A stretch of 64,000 nucleotides of DNA from Mariniphaga sp041687215 (GTDB taxonomy: Bacteria; Bacteroidota; Bacteroidia; Bacteroidales; Prolixibacteraceae), in assembly GCF_041687215.1 (NCBI RefSeq), contig NZ_JAWLCI010000001.1, forward strand, positions 186,001 to 250,000. Reading direction: 5' to 3'. Of this stretch, positions 17,522 to 25,396 are shown piece by piece. The translations under genes and the position numbers were made by a program. A model generated the notes under the pieces. It saw only the letters and a list, made by a program, of their open reading frames with translations. It was not told the DNA's origin and did not search any database. The first letter of the stretch is position 1. Each line of letters opens with the position of its first letter.

Positions 17522-19996
17522 ATGCATAAAATACTTCTTGTAATTCTATTTTTGGTGGGAGCAATTTCTGTCACCGGGCAAAAATTGTGGCAAAAAAAGG
17601 GAATTGTTCTTTCACCACCAGTTTGTTATGCCTCCGACAAGGTGGAGAAGGTATTTACTCCACCCCCGGCAGAGATAATGAATCGATTGAAATCAGCCGA
17701 AAAAAAGTCTGATTTTGTGGTTACATACAGTCTTTTTCCAAAAGATGCAATAGATGCTTTTGATTACGCAGTAAGCATTCTCGAGCAGTTAATTGAATCG
17801 CCTGTACCTATTCATATTCAGGCAAATTGGCGGCCAAAAGGACAAAATGTTTTGGGAAGTTGTGCGCCTGCCGATTTTGAAAAAAATTTTGAAGGAGCTC
17901 CGCAAAAAGGAATTTATTACCCCATAGCACTTGCAGAAAAAATTTTAGGCAAAGAACTTACCGATTCTGTCCGCCCCGACATTGTGGCTGATTTTAATAA
18001 AGAAATTGACTGGTACTTCGGCACCGATGGCAATACCCCAGTATTAATGTATGATTTTGTTTCGGTTGTTTTGCACGAAATATGCCACGGACTGGGCTTT
18101 ACCGGATTTTTTTATGTTGACAACCAATTAGGAGGATATGGGTTTTGGGAAGACGGTGATGCAACATCTTTTGACAGGATGGTTGAGCGATTTAACGGAG
18201 ACAATTTGATTGATACTTCGGTTTACACAAATCCTTCAGAACCTTTAAAAAATGCACTTGTTTCAGGTTTGTTGTATGCAAACAGTCCCGTTGCGAAGGC
18301 TGATGGGAACAATGCCAGGCCCAGGCTTTATGCGCCCTCTTCCTGGGACGGCGGCTCAAGTATTTATCACCTGAACGATAATACCTATCCGTCCGGAAAT
18401 ATCAACTCACTAATGACTCATTCCATCGGAAGGGGACAGGCAATTCACGATCCAGGTCCGCTTACCATGGGTATTCTGGCCGATTTGGGATGGAAAAACA
18501 TGTTGCTTGATTTTGCTCCGGTTAAAGACCGTGAAGAAGTGGAACCCTTGCAGTTTGAGGTAAATATCTCCAGCGATTTTCCGTTAGATACAAATCAGTT
18601 ATTTGTAGTGATATCTTCAGATACTTTTATGGTTAAAACCGACTCTGTTCCTTTGTTAATTAATGATTCGGGCAAGTTTGAAGCAGAATGGACACCTGAC
18701 CCCGGCAGCAACCTGGTTCAATATTATATTAGCGCTGATGATACTAAAGGCCGGACTTTCAGAAATCCATCTGAGGCTCCAAACGAATTTTTTACAATAA
18801 ATTTCGGACAAGATATCATTCGTCCAAAAATTGAACACGACCCTATCCCGTATTACTTTTTCACAGGTAAAAGTTTGGAAATTAATGTTTTGGCCGATGA
18901 CAATCTGGGAATTGATACGGTTTTCGTGGAATATTCCGTTAATGGTCAGCCGCAACCATCATTTGGTCTTTTATATAAATCGGGTAAGTTATATTCTTCC
19001 ATCTTTCCTTTTTTTACTGAACAGTTAAATGATGGCGATTTAGTTGAATATTCCGTGGTTGCAATAGACTCTTCTGTGGCACAAAATACCCGTAGAATTC
19101 CTTTAAAGGGCAGTTTTTCGTTTATTGTAGAAAAAATGTATGATCCCGTTGCAGGTTACGAGAATAATTTCGATATGTCCACTTCAGATTTTATTCTTTC
19201 AGATTTTGCCGTGTTTACAGAAAATGGGTTTGAAAACGGTGCTTTGCATAGCCCTCACCCCTATCCCAGTCCTGAAATAGATGATTCGGAATTCAATTTT
19301 AAAACCATCCTGAAATACCCTGTTATTCTGGCTGAAAATGCCACCATGAGTTTTGATGAAATTGTGCTGGTTGAACCCGGAACCAACGGAACGGTTTTTG
19401 GCGATTTCGAGTTTTGGGATTTTGTAATTGTGGAAGGCAGCAAAGACAATGGCGAAACCTGGTTGCCGGTAACAGACGGTTACGATGCAAGAGAAAATTC
19501 TTCGTGGGAAACAAATTATAACAATTCCATAACAGGAAACAATTCAACTGCTGCCGGAAGTCCTGATTTGTTTATAAACAGGCAAATAAACATTCTCGAA
19601 AATGGCAACTTTTCAGCCGGCGATACCATTCTTTTCAGGTTCCGGCTTTTTTCAGATCCTTACGCCAATGGCTGGGGCTGGGCAATCGATAACCTGCTTA
19701 TTCAATCTCCGGTTTCATCAGCCTTGCCGGTTTTGTCACCCGGAAATATTCAGATTTATCCCAATCCGTTTACTGGTTCATTCAGAATAGACGTTCATTT
19801 AAACAAAATGGTAGAAGAACTTCAATTTGAAGTGTATAACATGTACGGACAGAAAGTAAATTCCAAATTGCTTTCTCACATATCGGGAAATATTTCTGCC
19901 CAAATTGAAATTGAAAACACAAATACCGGCATGTATCTGGTTGTTATCAGGGAAAACGGGAATCAGGTTTTCACAAAAAAATTAATTCGTTATTAA
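17522..19996 (+). CDS. T9SS-secreted metallopeptidase-like protein (copy 2)
   Basis: An 824-residue paralogue of the protein at 14814. The signal peptide ends near AISVTGQ. The catalytic motif is HEICHGLGF with His185, Glu186 and His189, again preceded by DWYFGTDGNTP. A Met-turn-like LMTHSIGRGQAIHDPG follows at about 300. Shared blocks continue through the beta domains (GRTFRNPSEAP, MSFDEIVLVEPGTNG, NGWGWAIDNL) to the T9SS type A sorting domain at the C-terminus (IQIYPNPFTGSFRI to KKLIRY). The two genes arose by tandem duplication. Copy 2 ends 11 bp before the promoter of the aromatic operon. Confidence 0.85.
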   Translation: MHKILLVILFLVGAISVTGQKLWQKKGIVLSPPVCYASDKVEKVFTPPPAEIMNRLKSAEKKSDFVVTYSLFPKDAIDAFDYAVSILEQLIESPVPIHIQANWRPKGQNVLGSCAPADFEKNFEGAPQKGIYYPIALAEKILGKELTDSVRPDIVADFNKEIDWYFGTDGNTPVLMYDFVSVVLHEICHGLGFTGFFYVDNQLGGYGFWEDGDATSFDRMVERFNGDNLIDTSVYTNPSEPLKNALVSGLLYANSPVAKADGNNARPRLYAPSSWDGGSSIYHLNDNTYPSGNINSLMTHSIGRGQAIHDPGPLTMGILADLGWKNMLLDFAPVKDREEVEPLQFEVNISSDFPLDTNQLFVVISSDTFMVKTDSVPLLINDSGKFEAEWTPDPGSNLVQYYISADDTKGRTFRNPSEAPNEFFTINFGQDIIRPKIEHDPIPYYFFTGKSLEINVLADDNLGIDTVFVEYSVNGQPQPSFGLLYKSGKLYSSIFPFFTEQLNDGDLVEYSVVAIDSSVAQNTRRIPLKGSFSFIVEKMYDPVAGYENNFDMSTSDFILSDFAVFTENGFENGALHSPHPYPSPEIDDSEFNFKTILKYPVILAENATMSFDEIVLVEPGTNGTVFGDFEFWDFVIVEGSKDNGETWLPVTDGYDARENSSWETNYNNSITGNNSTAAGSPDLFINRQINILENGNFSAGDTILFRFRLFSDPYANGWGWAIDNLLIQSPVSSALPVLSPGNIQIYPNPFTGSFRIDVHLNKMVEELQFEVYNMYGQKVNSKLLSHISGNISAQIEIENTNTGMYLVVIRENGNQVFTKKLIRY

Positions 19997-20006
19997 AAAT
20001 ATTATC

Positions 20007-20014
20007 TATCTTTG
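20007..20014 (+). promoter_or_regulatory. Promoter -7 box of the aromatic amino acid operon
   Basis: TATCTTTG is an exact match to the Bacteroidota TAnnTTTG box. Transcription would begin about 20021, twelve nt before the leader-peptide ATG at 20033. No convincing -33 box is present. Confidence 0.65.
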
Positions 20015-20032
20015 CTTCCAAATTGAAAGAAA

Positions 20033-20107
20033 ATGAAATCTATTATTAACAATACATCTTTTTACTGGTATTTTTATTTTGGTTCTGAAATCGGGATCAA
20101 CCAGTAG
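20033..20107 (+). CDS. Aromatic leader peptide of the tyrA operon attenuator
   Basis: A 24-codon open frame (ATG 20033, TAG 20105-20107) has seven consecutive aromatic codons, residues 10-16 = FYWYFYF, at 20060-20080. It lies between a good promoter and a strong terminator, directly upstream of prephenate dehydrogenase and DAHP synthase-chorismate mutase. This is the signature of a leader peptide whose translation senses charged tRNA-Phe, tRNA-Tyr and tRNA-Trp. It includes Trp, so it would monitor all three products. Expression is inferred from context; the codon run and position are seen directly. Confidence 0.85.
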   Translation: MKSIINNTSFYWYFYFGSEIGINQ

Positions 20108-20169
20108 GGTATTGTTATATAAAAACATATTTTGCTAAAGGTCCCGGAATTTCCGGGGCCTTTTTTTTT
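20063..20169 (+). promoter_or_regulatory. Transcription attenuator: alternative hairpins and terminator
   Basis: Three mutually exclusive pairings are visible. (1) TACTGGT 20063-20069 with ACCAGTA 20100-20106, inside the leader frame. (2) An antiterminator, TCGGGATC 20091-20098 with GGTCCCGG 20140-20147. (3) A terminator, GGTCCCGGA 20140-20148 with TCCGGGGCC 20152-20160, followed by nine T (20161-20169). A ribosome stalled on the aromatic codons blocks arm one but leaves 20091-20098 free, so the antiterminator wins. A ribosome reaching the stop codon covers 20091-20098, so the terminator forms. The tyrA start lies 14 nt past the T-run. Confidence 0.8.
20140..20169 (+). terminator. Attenuator terminator before tyrA
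   Basis: A 9-bp G/C-rich stem with a 3-nt loop and nine T. It would stop transcription before tyrA unless the antiterminator forms. It may also stop read-through from the metallopeptidase gene. Confidence 0.9.
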
Positions 20170-20183
20170 GAAAAGTTTTAAAA

Positions 20184-21086
20184 ATGAAAGTAACAATAAT
20201 TGGACTTGGACTTATTGGCGGATCGCTGGCGAAAGATTTACGAAGCTCGAAATTTGCAACCGAACTTACTGGTGTAGATTCCAGCGAAATTCATGCCAGT
20301 GAGGCGCTTGAACTGGGCTTGGTTGATCGGGTTGAGCCATTTGAAAAAGGAATAAAAAATGCCGATCTGGTTATTATCGCCATCCCTGTAGATAAAGAAC
20401 TTGAAGTGCTGCCTGCTGTACTTGACGGAATTGACCGCAACACAACAGTCACCGATATGGGCTCAACCAAAAAAATGATTACCGACCTGGTTAAAAACCA
20501 CCCGAAAAGAAAACAGTTTATTCCGGCCCATCCCATGTCGGGAACAGAAAACTCAGGCCCAACTGCTGCAATCGATGACTTGTTCAGAGGAAAAATTGCC
20601 ATAATTTGTGATCACGAAGATTCCGGTCCGCAACACCTGGCTTTGATTGAGAAAATGTTCCAGGTTCTTGGAATGGATATTGCCTACATGTCGTCTGATG
20701 ATCAAGACCACAGCACAGCTTTTGTTTCGCATTTGCCACATGCCGCAGCCTTTGCCCTGGCTAATGCAGTTCAGGCCAAAGAAGACCGCAACATTATTTT
20801 CGATTTGGCCAGCGGTGGATTCCGTTCAACTGTTCGGTTGGCAAAAAGCTCATGCTCCATGTGGAAACCAATTTTTGAACAAAACAACCAATATGTGGTT
20901 AACTCTCTGAATGTGTATATCCAGCACTTGCAGCAATTTCGCGACTGCATGAAAAATAACGAATTTGATAAGTTGGAAGAACTAATTTTAAATGCCAATA
21001 AAATAAGAACCATTCTTGATGGCGAAAACCCGCATTTCATAAAAAATGAAGAAAAAATTGTGAAACTTTATACCAAATCGAAATGA
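20184..21086 (+). CDS. tyrA: Prephenate dehydrogenase
   Basis: A 300-residue NAD-dependent enzyme converting prephenate to 4-hydroxyphenylpyruvate in tyrosine synthesis. The Rossmann motif GLGLIGGSLA is at 7-16. Other family blocks include VDRVEPF, the substrate region HPMSGTENSGP, and the helical C-terminal domain with SHLPHAAAFAL and ASGGFRSTVRLA. The length fits the monofunctional TyrA class of Bacteroidota (no fused mutase or ACT domain). It is the first structural gene behind the attenuator and overlaps the next gene by 4 bp (ATGA), so the two are translationally coupled. Confidence 0.93.
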   Translation: MKVTIIGLGLIGGSLAKDLRSSKFATELTGVDSSEIHASEALELGLVDRVEPFEKGIKNADLVIIAIPVDKELEVLPAVLDGIDRNTTVTDMGSTKKMITDLVKNHPKRKQFIPAHPMSGTENSGPTAAIDDLFRGKIAIICDHEDSGPQHLALIEKMFQVLGMDIAYMSSDDQDHSTAFVSHLPHAAAFALANAVQAKEDRNIIFDLASGGFRSTVRLAKSSCSMWKPIFEQNNQYVVNSLNVYIQHLQQFRDCMKNNEFDKLEELILNANKIRTILDGENPHFIKNEEKIVKLYTKSK

Positions 21087-22174
21087 GTACAAATTTTGAA
21101 ATTAATCCGATAAAGGAGTGGCTGCCCCACATTAACAATCCACTACTAATTTCCGGGCCATGCAGCCTTGAAACTGAACAGCAAACGCTTGAAACAGCAA
21201 AACTACTGGCCAAAGATCCACGGGTTTTTGTTTATCGCGGCGGTGTTTGGAAACCACGCACACGTCCGGGATCATTTGAAGGGGTTGGCTCAATTGGTTT
21301 AAAATGGCTGCAAATGGTAAAAAAAGAAACCGGGTTGCCGGTTGGTACCGAAGTAGCCAACGCACAACATACTGAAGAAGCGCTGAAAGCAGGTCTTGAT
21401 GTGGTTTGGATAGGAGCACGGTCAACTGCCAGCCCGTTTGTAGTGCAGGAAATTGCTGATGTTGTAAAAGGAAGCAACACCGTTGTAATGGTAAAAAACC
21501 CTGTAAACCCCGATGTTCAGCTTTGGGTGGGTGCCATTGAACGCATTTACCGGGCCGGCATAAAAAATATTGTCGCCATTCACCGTGGATTCACTCCTTT
21601 CAGTGACACAATTTACCGGAATTATCCCAATTGGAAAACGGTTATTGAACTGCGCCGTGTTATGCCCAACCTGCCAATTATTTGCGATCCAAGCCACATA
21701 GCCGGCAAAAGGGAATTACTTTTTGAAATTTCCCAAAAAGCTTTTGATATGGGCATGGAAGGGTTGATGCTGGAATCGCATATCGATCCATCGTGTGCAT
21801 TGAGCGACGCTGCCCAACAGGTTACCCCGGCTGATTTGGCCAAACTGCTCGATAAACTGGTAATCAGGCACCAAACAGCCAATAACCCTGAGTTTGAAAC
21901 TCGCCTGGATATGCTCCGAAGCCGGATTGACGCCATCGACTCTGAGTTACTTGAAATGTTGTCTTCGAGGGTGGAAATTGTAAAAGAAATTGGCCGGTAC
22001 AAAAAGGAAAACAATGTTACGGCTTTACAAATTAACCGTTGGGCACAACTTATGGATAACCGCGTAAACATTGGTAAAGCGCTCGATTTAAACGAAACTT
22101 TTGTGAAAATTTTGTTCCAGTTAATTCACGAAGATTCGGTTCGTATGCAAACCGAAATTATGGATTCGGAGTAG
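21083..22174 (+). CDS. Bifunctional DAHP synthase / chorismate mutase
   Basis: A 363-residue fusion. Residues about 1-260 are an AroA-type 3-deoxy-7-phosphoheptulonate synthase (LISGPCSLETEQQ, YRGGVWKPRTRPGSFEG, WIGARSTASPFVVQEIA, ICDPSHIAGKRE). This is the entry reaction of the shikimate pathway. Residues about 270-363 are an all-helical AroQ-type chorismate mutase (RLDMLRSRIDAIDSELLEML, RVEIVKEIGRYKK). The mutase makes prephenate, the substrate of TyrA encoded just upstream, and the fused domain may serve for feedback control. Its 3' end overlaps that of rnpA, on the other strand, by 17 bp. Confidence 0.93.
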   Translation: MSTNFEINPIKEWLPHINNPLLISGPCSLETEQQTLETAKLLAKDPRVFVYRGGVWKPRTRPGSFEGVGSIGLKWLQMVKKETGLPVGTEVANAQHTEEALKAGLDVVWIGARSTASPFVVQEIADVVKGSNTVVMVKNPVNPDVQLWVGAIERIYRAGIKNIVAIHRGFTPFSDTIYRNYPNWKTVIELRRVMPNLPIICDPSHIAGKRELLFEISQKAFDMGMEGLMLESHIDPSCALSDAAQQVTPADLAKLLDKLVIRHQTANNPEFETRLDMLRSRIDAIDSELLEMLSSRVEIVKEIGRYKKENNVTALQINRWAQLMDNRVNIGKALDLNETFVKILFQLIHEDSVRMQTEIMDSE

Positions 22175-22571
22175 ATGTTTTTGCCAAAGCAATCAGGGCT
22201 CTCTTCATCGTCTTTTCAATGGTTTTGAAATCGAGAATTTCTTTGCCAACATAAATAAAAAAAACAATTTTTTTAGTGTAATTCTCTTCAAAGGCAAGTA
22301 CATGTTTGTTTAAACGGTAAGCTTCGCGCATACGGCGTTTTATTAAATTACGCCGCACTGCTTTTTTAAACCGCTTTTTACTAACTGAAAATGCTGCTTT
22401 GGCATGAAATGGTCCGGCAAAATCAATGTCAGTGTAAACAACTTTCAGCGGATAAAACAAAAATGAATTTCCTTCAGAAAACAATTTTTCAATTTGCTTT
22501 TTGCTGCACAAACGTTCTGCTTTTTTAAACGAAAAATCAGACACTTTACTACTTTCTGAATTTTTATTCAT
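22158..22571 (-). CDS. rnpA: Ribonuclease P protein component
   Basis: A 137-residue basic protein that helps RNase P RNA process tRNA 5' ends. The RNR signature KRFKKAVRRNLIKRRMREAYR lies at about 67-87, preceded by the FSVSKKRF strand. The length is normal for the phylum. It is not next to rpmH, dnaA or yidC, unlike in many bacteria; here it follows hemD, from which it is separated by a terminator-like hairpin. The 3' end overlaps the DAHP synthase gene convergently. Confidence 0.92.
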   Translation of the reverse strand: MNKNSESSKVSDFSFKKAERLCSKKQIEKLFSEGNSFLFYPLKVVYTDIDFAGPFHAKAAFSVSKKRFKKAVRRNLIKRRMREAYRLNKHVLAFEENYTKKIVFFIYVGKEILDFKTIEKTMKRALIALAKTSTPNP

Positions 22572-22578
22572 GAGTCAA

Positions 22579-22615
22579 TAAAAAAGGCTGCCTGCTTCAT
22601 TTGCCGACAGCCTTT
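22579..22615 (-). terminator. Terminator-like hairpin between hemD and rnpA
   Basis: On the minus strand the arms AAAGGCTG and CAGCCTTT (22608-22615 and 22583-22590) form an 8-bp stem with further pairing in the loop, followed by a T-run. It ends only about 8 nt before the rnpA ATG at 22571. It would terminate hemD transcription, or act as an attenuator for rnpA. Confidence 0.75.
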
Positions 22616-22635
22616 CAAAGGTAAATATTTTCTTT

Positions 22636-23385
22636 CTAATTGTTTTTGTTTGCATGAATGATGTACTGTTCCAAAGCCATCGTCATTGAAGGTGCCTGGG
22701 CAGTAGGAGCTTCAATGTCGAGCCGTAAGCCGGCTTCGCGAACTGCCTGCGCTGTGGTTGGCCCGAAACAGGCAATCCGTGTTTCATTTTGCTGAAAATC
22801 GGGGAAATTTTGGAATAACGACTTTATTCCCGAAGGACTGAAAAACACTAAAATGTCGTAATTCACATCCCGCAAATCAGACAAATTGCTACTAACAGTG
22901 CGGTACAAAATGGCCTTGGTGTATTTAAATCCGCCTTTTTCAAGCAATTCCGGAATTTCCTGTTTGTGAATATCAGAAAGCGGTACCAGGAATTTTTCAT
23001 CCTTGTGCTTTTTCATTTGCGCAATTAAATCAGAAAAATTTCCGTTTCCATAAAAAATCTTTCTTTTTCTGTACACAATATATTTCTGAAGGTAATAGGC
23101 TGTGGCCTCAGAAATACAAAAATATTTCATGCTGTCGGGAATGGTAAGCCGGAGGTCCTGGCTGATTCTGAAAAAATGATCGATTGCAGTACGGCTGGTA
23201 AAAATTACGGCAGAATGCTCCAGGATATGGATTCGCGTTTGCCGGAACTCTTTCGCCGAAATACCTTCAACCTGAATAAACGGCCTGAAATCAATTTTTA
23301 TATTGTTTTTTTCGGCCAGGTCAAAATAAGGTGATTTTGCCGTTGACGGTTTTGGTTGTGAAACCAGAATACTCTTGATTTTCAA
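22636..23385 (-). CDS. hemD: Uroporphyrinogen-III synthase
   Basis: A 249-residue enzyme of the HemD fold that closes hydroxymethylbilane to uroporphyrinogen III in heme synthesis. Visible blocks are ILVSQPKP at the start, AVIFTSRTAIDHF, KYFCISEATAYYLQKY, FLVPLSDIHKQEIPELL, ILVFFSPSGIKSLFQNF and IACFGPTTAQAVREAGL. Sequence conservation in this family is low, but the order is right. The start is TTG at 23385; no ATG lies upstream before an in-frame stop, and the MKIKSILVSQPKP start is family-like. It lies 35 bp downstream of the DUF4271 gene, likely the same transcript. Confidence 0.88.
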   Translation of the reverse strand: MKIKSILVSQPKPSTAKSPYFDLAEKNNIKIDFRPFIQVEGISAKEFRQTRIHILEHSAVIFTSRTAIDHFFRISQDLRLTIPDSMKYFCISEATAYYLQKYIVYRKRKIFYGNGNFSDLIAQMKKHKDEKFLVPLSDIHKQEIPELLEKGGFKYTKAILYRTVSSNLSDLRDVNYDILVFFSPSGIKSLFQNFPDFQQNETRIACFGPTTAQAVREAGLRLDIEAPTAQAPSMTMALEQYIIHANKNN

Positions 23386-23420
23386 AATTTGCTTCTTTAA
23401 GTTAAACTATACCCAATCTC

Positions 23421-24407
23421 TTATACCACCAAAATCTTATAAAGTAAAACCAAGGGTAAAAATTCAAGGGTACAAAAGTATAAAAAGAGATAAAATATAG
23501 AAAATTGTTTATTCAATAAAATTGTAAATCCTCTTGTAATCAGTAAAAAATAAATTGTTCCTACCAGAAATATTCCGGAAAATACCGGCACTTTAATATT
23601 GCTGAACGGGTAAAATGCAATAACTGTAACCACCGGAAAGAGTACAATGCCAGCCACCCGTGTAAAATTATTCATGTTAAAAAGGTATTCTTTTGTTTCT
23701 CCAGCCTTTTCAATTAAAAAGCCAAAAAACCTGTATATTAATTTTTTAATAAGGAAATAGGCAACAATTAAACCTATACTGAATAAAAAAAGCCTGCCGT
23801 TTTTAAACGGCAAATCAACCTGAAAAAAATTCAGAAGCTGGAAAGTAAAAACTGAAAAAACCAGATAAAACACTATGTCAAGTTGAAAAGCTCCTTGTAA
23901 ATCCGAAGTATTTTTTTCCTGAAATAATCTTATAGAGGTGGCATTATTCACTACCGATTGAAAAAGGTGCAACATGTATTTATTCCAGGTAGTTCGCACA
24001 GACGCAAATACTGCCAGGGCCACCAACAGCAAAAAAGTAAGCCAGTCGTAGTTATTTTGATTTAACTGGTGTGCCGGTAGTTGCAACCCAACATTATCAT
24101 TATTTGAAGGCGAAACCAATTGAATTTCGGTGCGCGGATCTATATAGCGTGAATCTCCCACTACCAGTTTATTTTCCTGCTGCCACCAAATATAGCGTTG
24201 TTGCGCCGTGGTTGGCCCGTTTGCTTTTGGTTGAGGTTTCAGCGTATCAGCTTTTTTTGTTTCTGCTTTTCGTTCAGGAGTTGGCTCCAGCGGAAGCGGG
24301 GCATTTCGTTCAATATTCAATTGTCCTGCCTCAGGAATTCCTGATTTATTTTCAACTGGTAATTCCAACCGGGTTGTGTCTTGCTGATATGTAAAACGGT
24401 AATTCAT
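23421..24407 (-). CDS. DUF4271 multi-pass membrane protein
   Basis: A 328-residue Bacteroidota-specific membrane protein. After a polar N-terminal region of about 110 residues, rich in Pro and Thr, come about seven hydrophobic segments (for example LTFLLLVALAVFASVRTTW and FLIGTIYFLLITRGF-like stretches). The DUF4271 family is found next to hemD in this phylum, and its function is unknown. The start is set at ATG 24407. An in-frame ATG eight codons upstream would lie on top of the promoter box (TATCTTTG at 24420-24427), so it cannot be in the mRNA. Confidence 0.8.
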   Translation of the reverse strand: MNYRFTYQQDTTRLELPVENKSGIPEAGQLNIERNAPLPLEPTPERKAETKKADTLKPQPKANGPTTAQQRYIWWQQENKLVVGDSRYIDPRTEIQLVSPSNNDNVGLQLPAHQLNQNNYDWLTFLLLVALAVFASVRTTWNKYMLHLFQSVVNNATSIRLFQEKNTSDLQGAFQLDIVFYLVFSVFTFQLLNFFQVDLPFKNGRLFLFSIGLIVAYFLIKKLIYRFFGFLIEKAGETKEYLFNMNNFTRVAGIVLFPVVTVIAFYPFSNIKVPVFSGIFLVGTIYFLLITRGFTILLNKQFSIFYLFLYFCTLEFLPLVLLYKILVV

Positions 24408-24419
24408 ATTTTCACGCTG

Positions 24420-24427
24420 CAAAGATA
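24420..24427 (-). promoter_or_regulatory. Promoter -7 box of the DUF4271-hemD transcript
   Basis: TATCTTTG on the minus strand matches TAnnTTTG exactly. Transcription would begin near 24413, giving a very short leader to ATG 24407. Confidence 0.6.
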
Positions 24428-24475
24428 CCATTTACAAAGCCACTTTTGTGGTTAAAAAACTGATTTTTACAGCAG

Positions 24476-24510
24476 AAAAAAAGCCGGGAAATTACCACAT
24501 CCCGGCTTTT
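24476..24510 (-). terminator. Terminator after the 24535 gene
   Basis: The arms AGCCGGGA (24482-24489) and TCCCGGCT (24500-24507) pair perfectly around a 10-nt loop, with A-runs and T-runs on both sides, so it could work in either direction. On the minus strand it follows the stop codon of the secreted-protein gene. Confidence 0.9.
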
Positions 24511-24534
24511 CAAAAAAATATAGAATTTTCCCTG

Positions 24535-25125
24535 TTAATTCACGGTAACATCATGTTCAAAAATATCCTGTGGGGTTGTAAAAACAACCTGGTAATCACC
24601 CGGAATCAATTTTGAAAGGTCAAGTCCTTCGTGGATGGCAAAAGTTGGGTCAATAGATTTCGTGTAAACCAACTGGCTGCCATCGTAAATATAAATGTTG
24701 GTTTTTTCCATCGGAAAATTCAGGTAAGACATTTTCCAATTGTTCCCATCCATAGCAAAATGGGGTTCAACAACTTTACGTTCTTCCAAAATGTTAATCT
24801 CATTGCGTTCAATTTGAAATTTTGTCATATTGGTTTCTTTTTCAGATTTTACAGAAAGGGTGTAAATTCCGTCATCCAAAGCTGAAAAATCATAATTTTT
24901 TCTGTAACTCGTAGCGGGCTCCATTGTTTTTTTCCTGAAAATTAAATCCCCGTACACATCTTCAACTTTAATTTCAAATTGTGTTAACGTAGCATTCGAA
25001 ATTTCCACAAAAGCTCTGTCAGCCTCTGTTTGGTTCATATTTAACTTTACATTTCCTGAACCATAAGCGAAACTTGCCAAAACTGTTAAGGCAACTGCAA
25101 TAATTGTTGTTTTCATTGTTTTCAT
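24535..25125 (-). CDS. Secreted protein of two beta-sandwich repeats, function unknown
   Basis: A 196-residue protein with an N-terminal signal peptide (MKTMKTTIIAVALTVLASFAYG). The mature part appears as two related beta units: FEIKVEDVYGDLIFRKK... SALDDGIYTLSV at about 45-95, and TNIYIYDGSQLVYTKS... LIPGDYQVVF at about 135-190. This resembles DUF3244-like or T9SS sorting-domain-like folds, but without the YPNP start. It has its own terminator at 24476. The two possible starts are 9 bp apart. No function can be assigned. Confidence 0.6.
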   Translation of the reverse strand: MKTMKTTIIAVALTVLASFAYGSGNVKLNMNQTEADRAFVEISNATLTQFEIKVEDVYGDLIFRKKTMEPATSYRKNYDFSALDDGIYTLSVKSEKETNMTKFQIERNEINILEERKVVEPHFAMDGNNWKMSYLNFPMEKTNIYIYDGSQLVYTKSIDPTFAIHEGLDLSKLIPGDYQVVFTTPQDIFEHDVTVN

Positions 25126-25367
25126 GTTTTTGTTTTTTTAAATTGTTTTAATAAAGAACTTCAACACTATAAAAAACAAGTAGCCAAAATGTTTATACTA
25201 TTTTAATTTTAATTAAACTTTTTAATTTTATTAACAAATAAAAACTTGTAATTCAATGTATTAATATCAAACTTAAAAAATGTTAAAATACAAAACTGAA
25301 TTCGTTTTTATCTCTCAAATCCATTCAATATCATTTTTAATTTGGTGCGTTTAGTCTCTATTTTTTC

Positions 25368-25375
25368 TACATTTG
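25368..25375 (+). promoter_or_regulatory. Promoter -7 box of the acyl-CoA ligase gene
   Basis: TACATTTG fits TAnnTTTG, 21 nt before ATG 25397. TTTG at 25341-25344 could be the -33 box but is spaced 23 bp, slightly long. The rest of the 271-bp gap is A/T-rich without further recognisable signals. Confidence 0.5.
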
Positions 25376-25396
25376 AACAAATAAAATTCAAAAACA

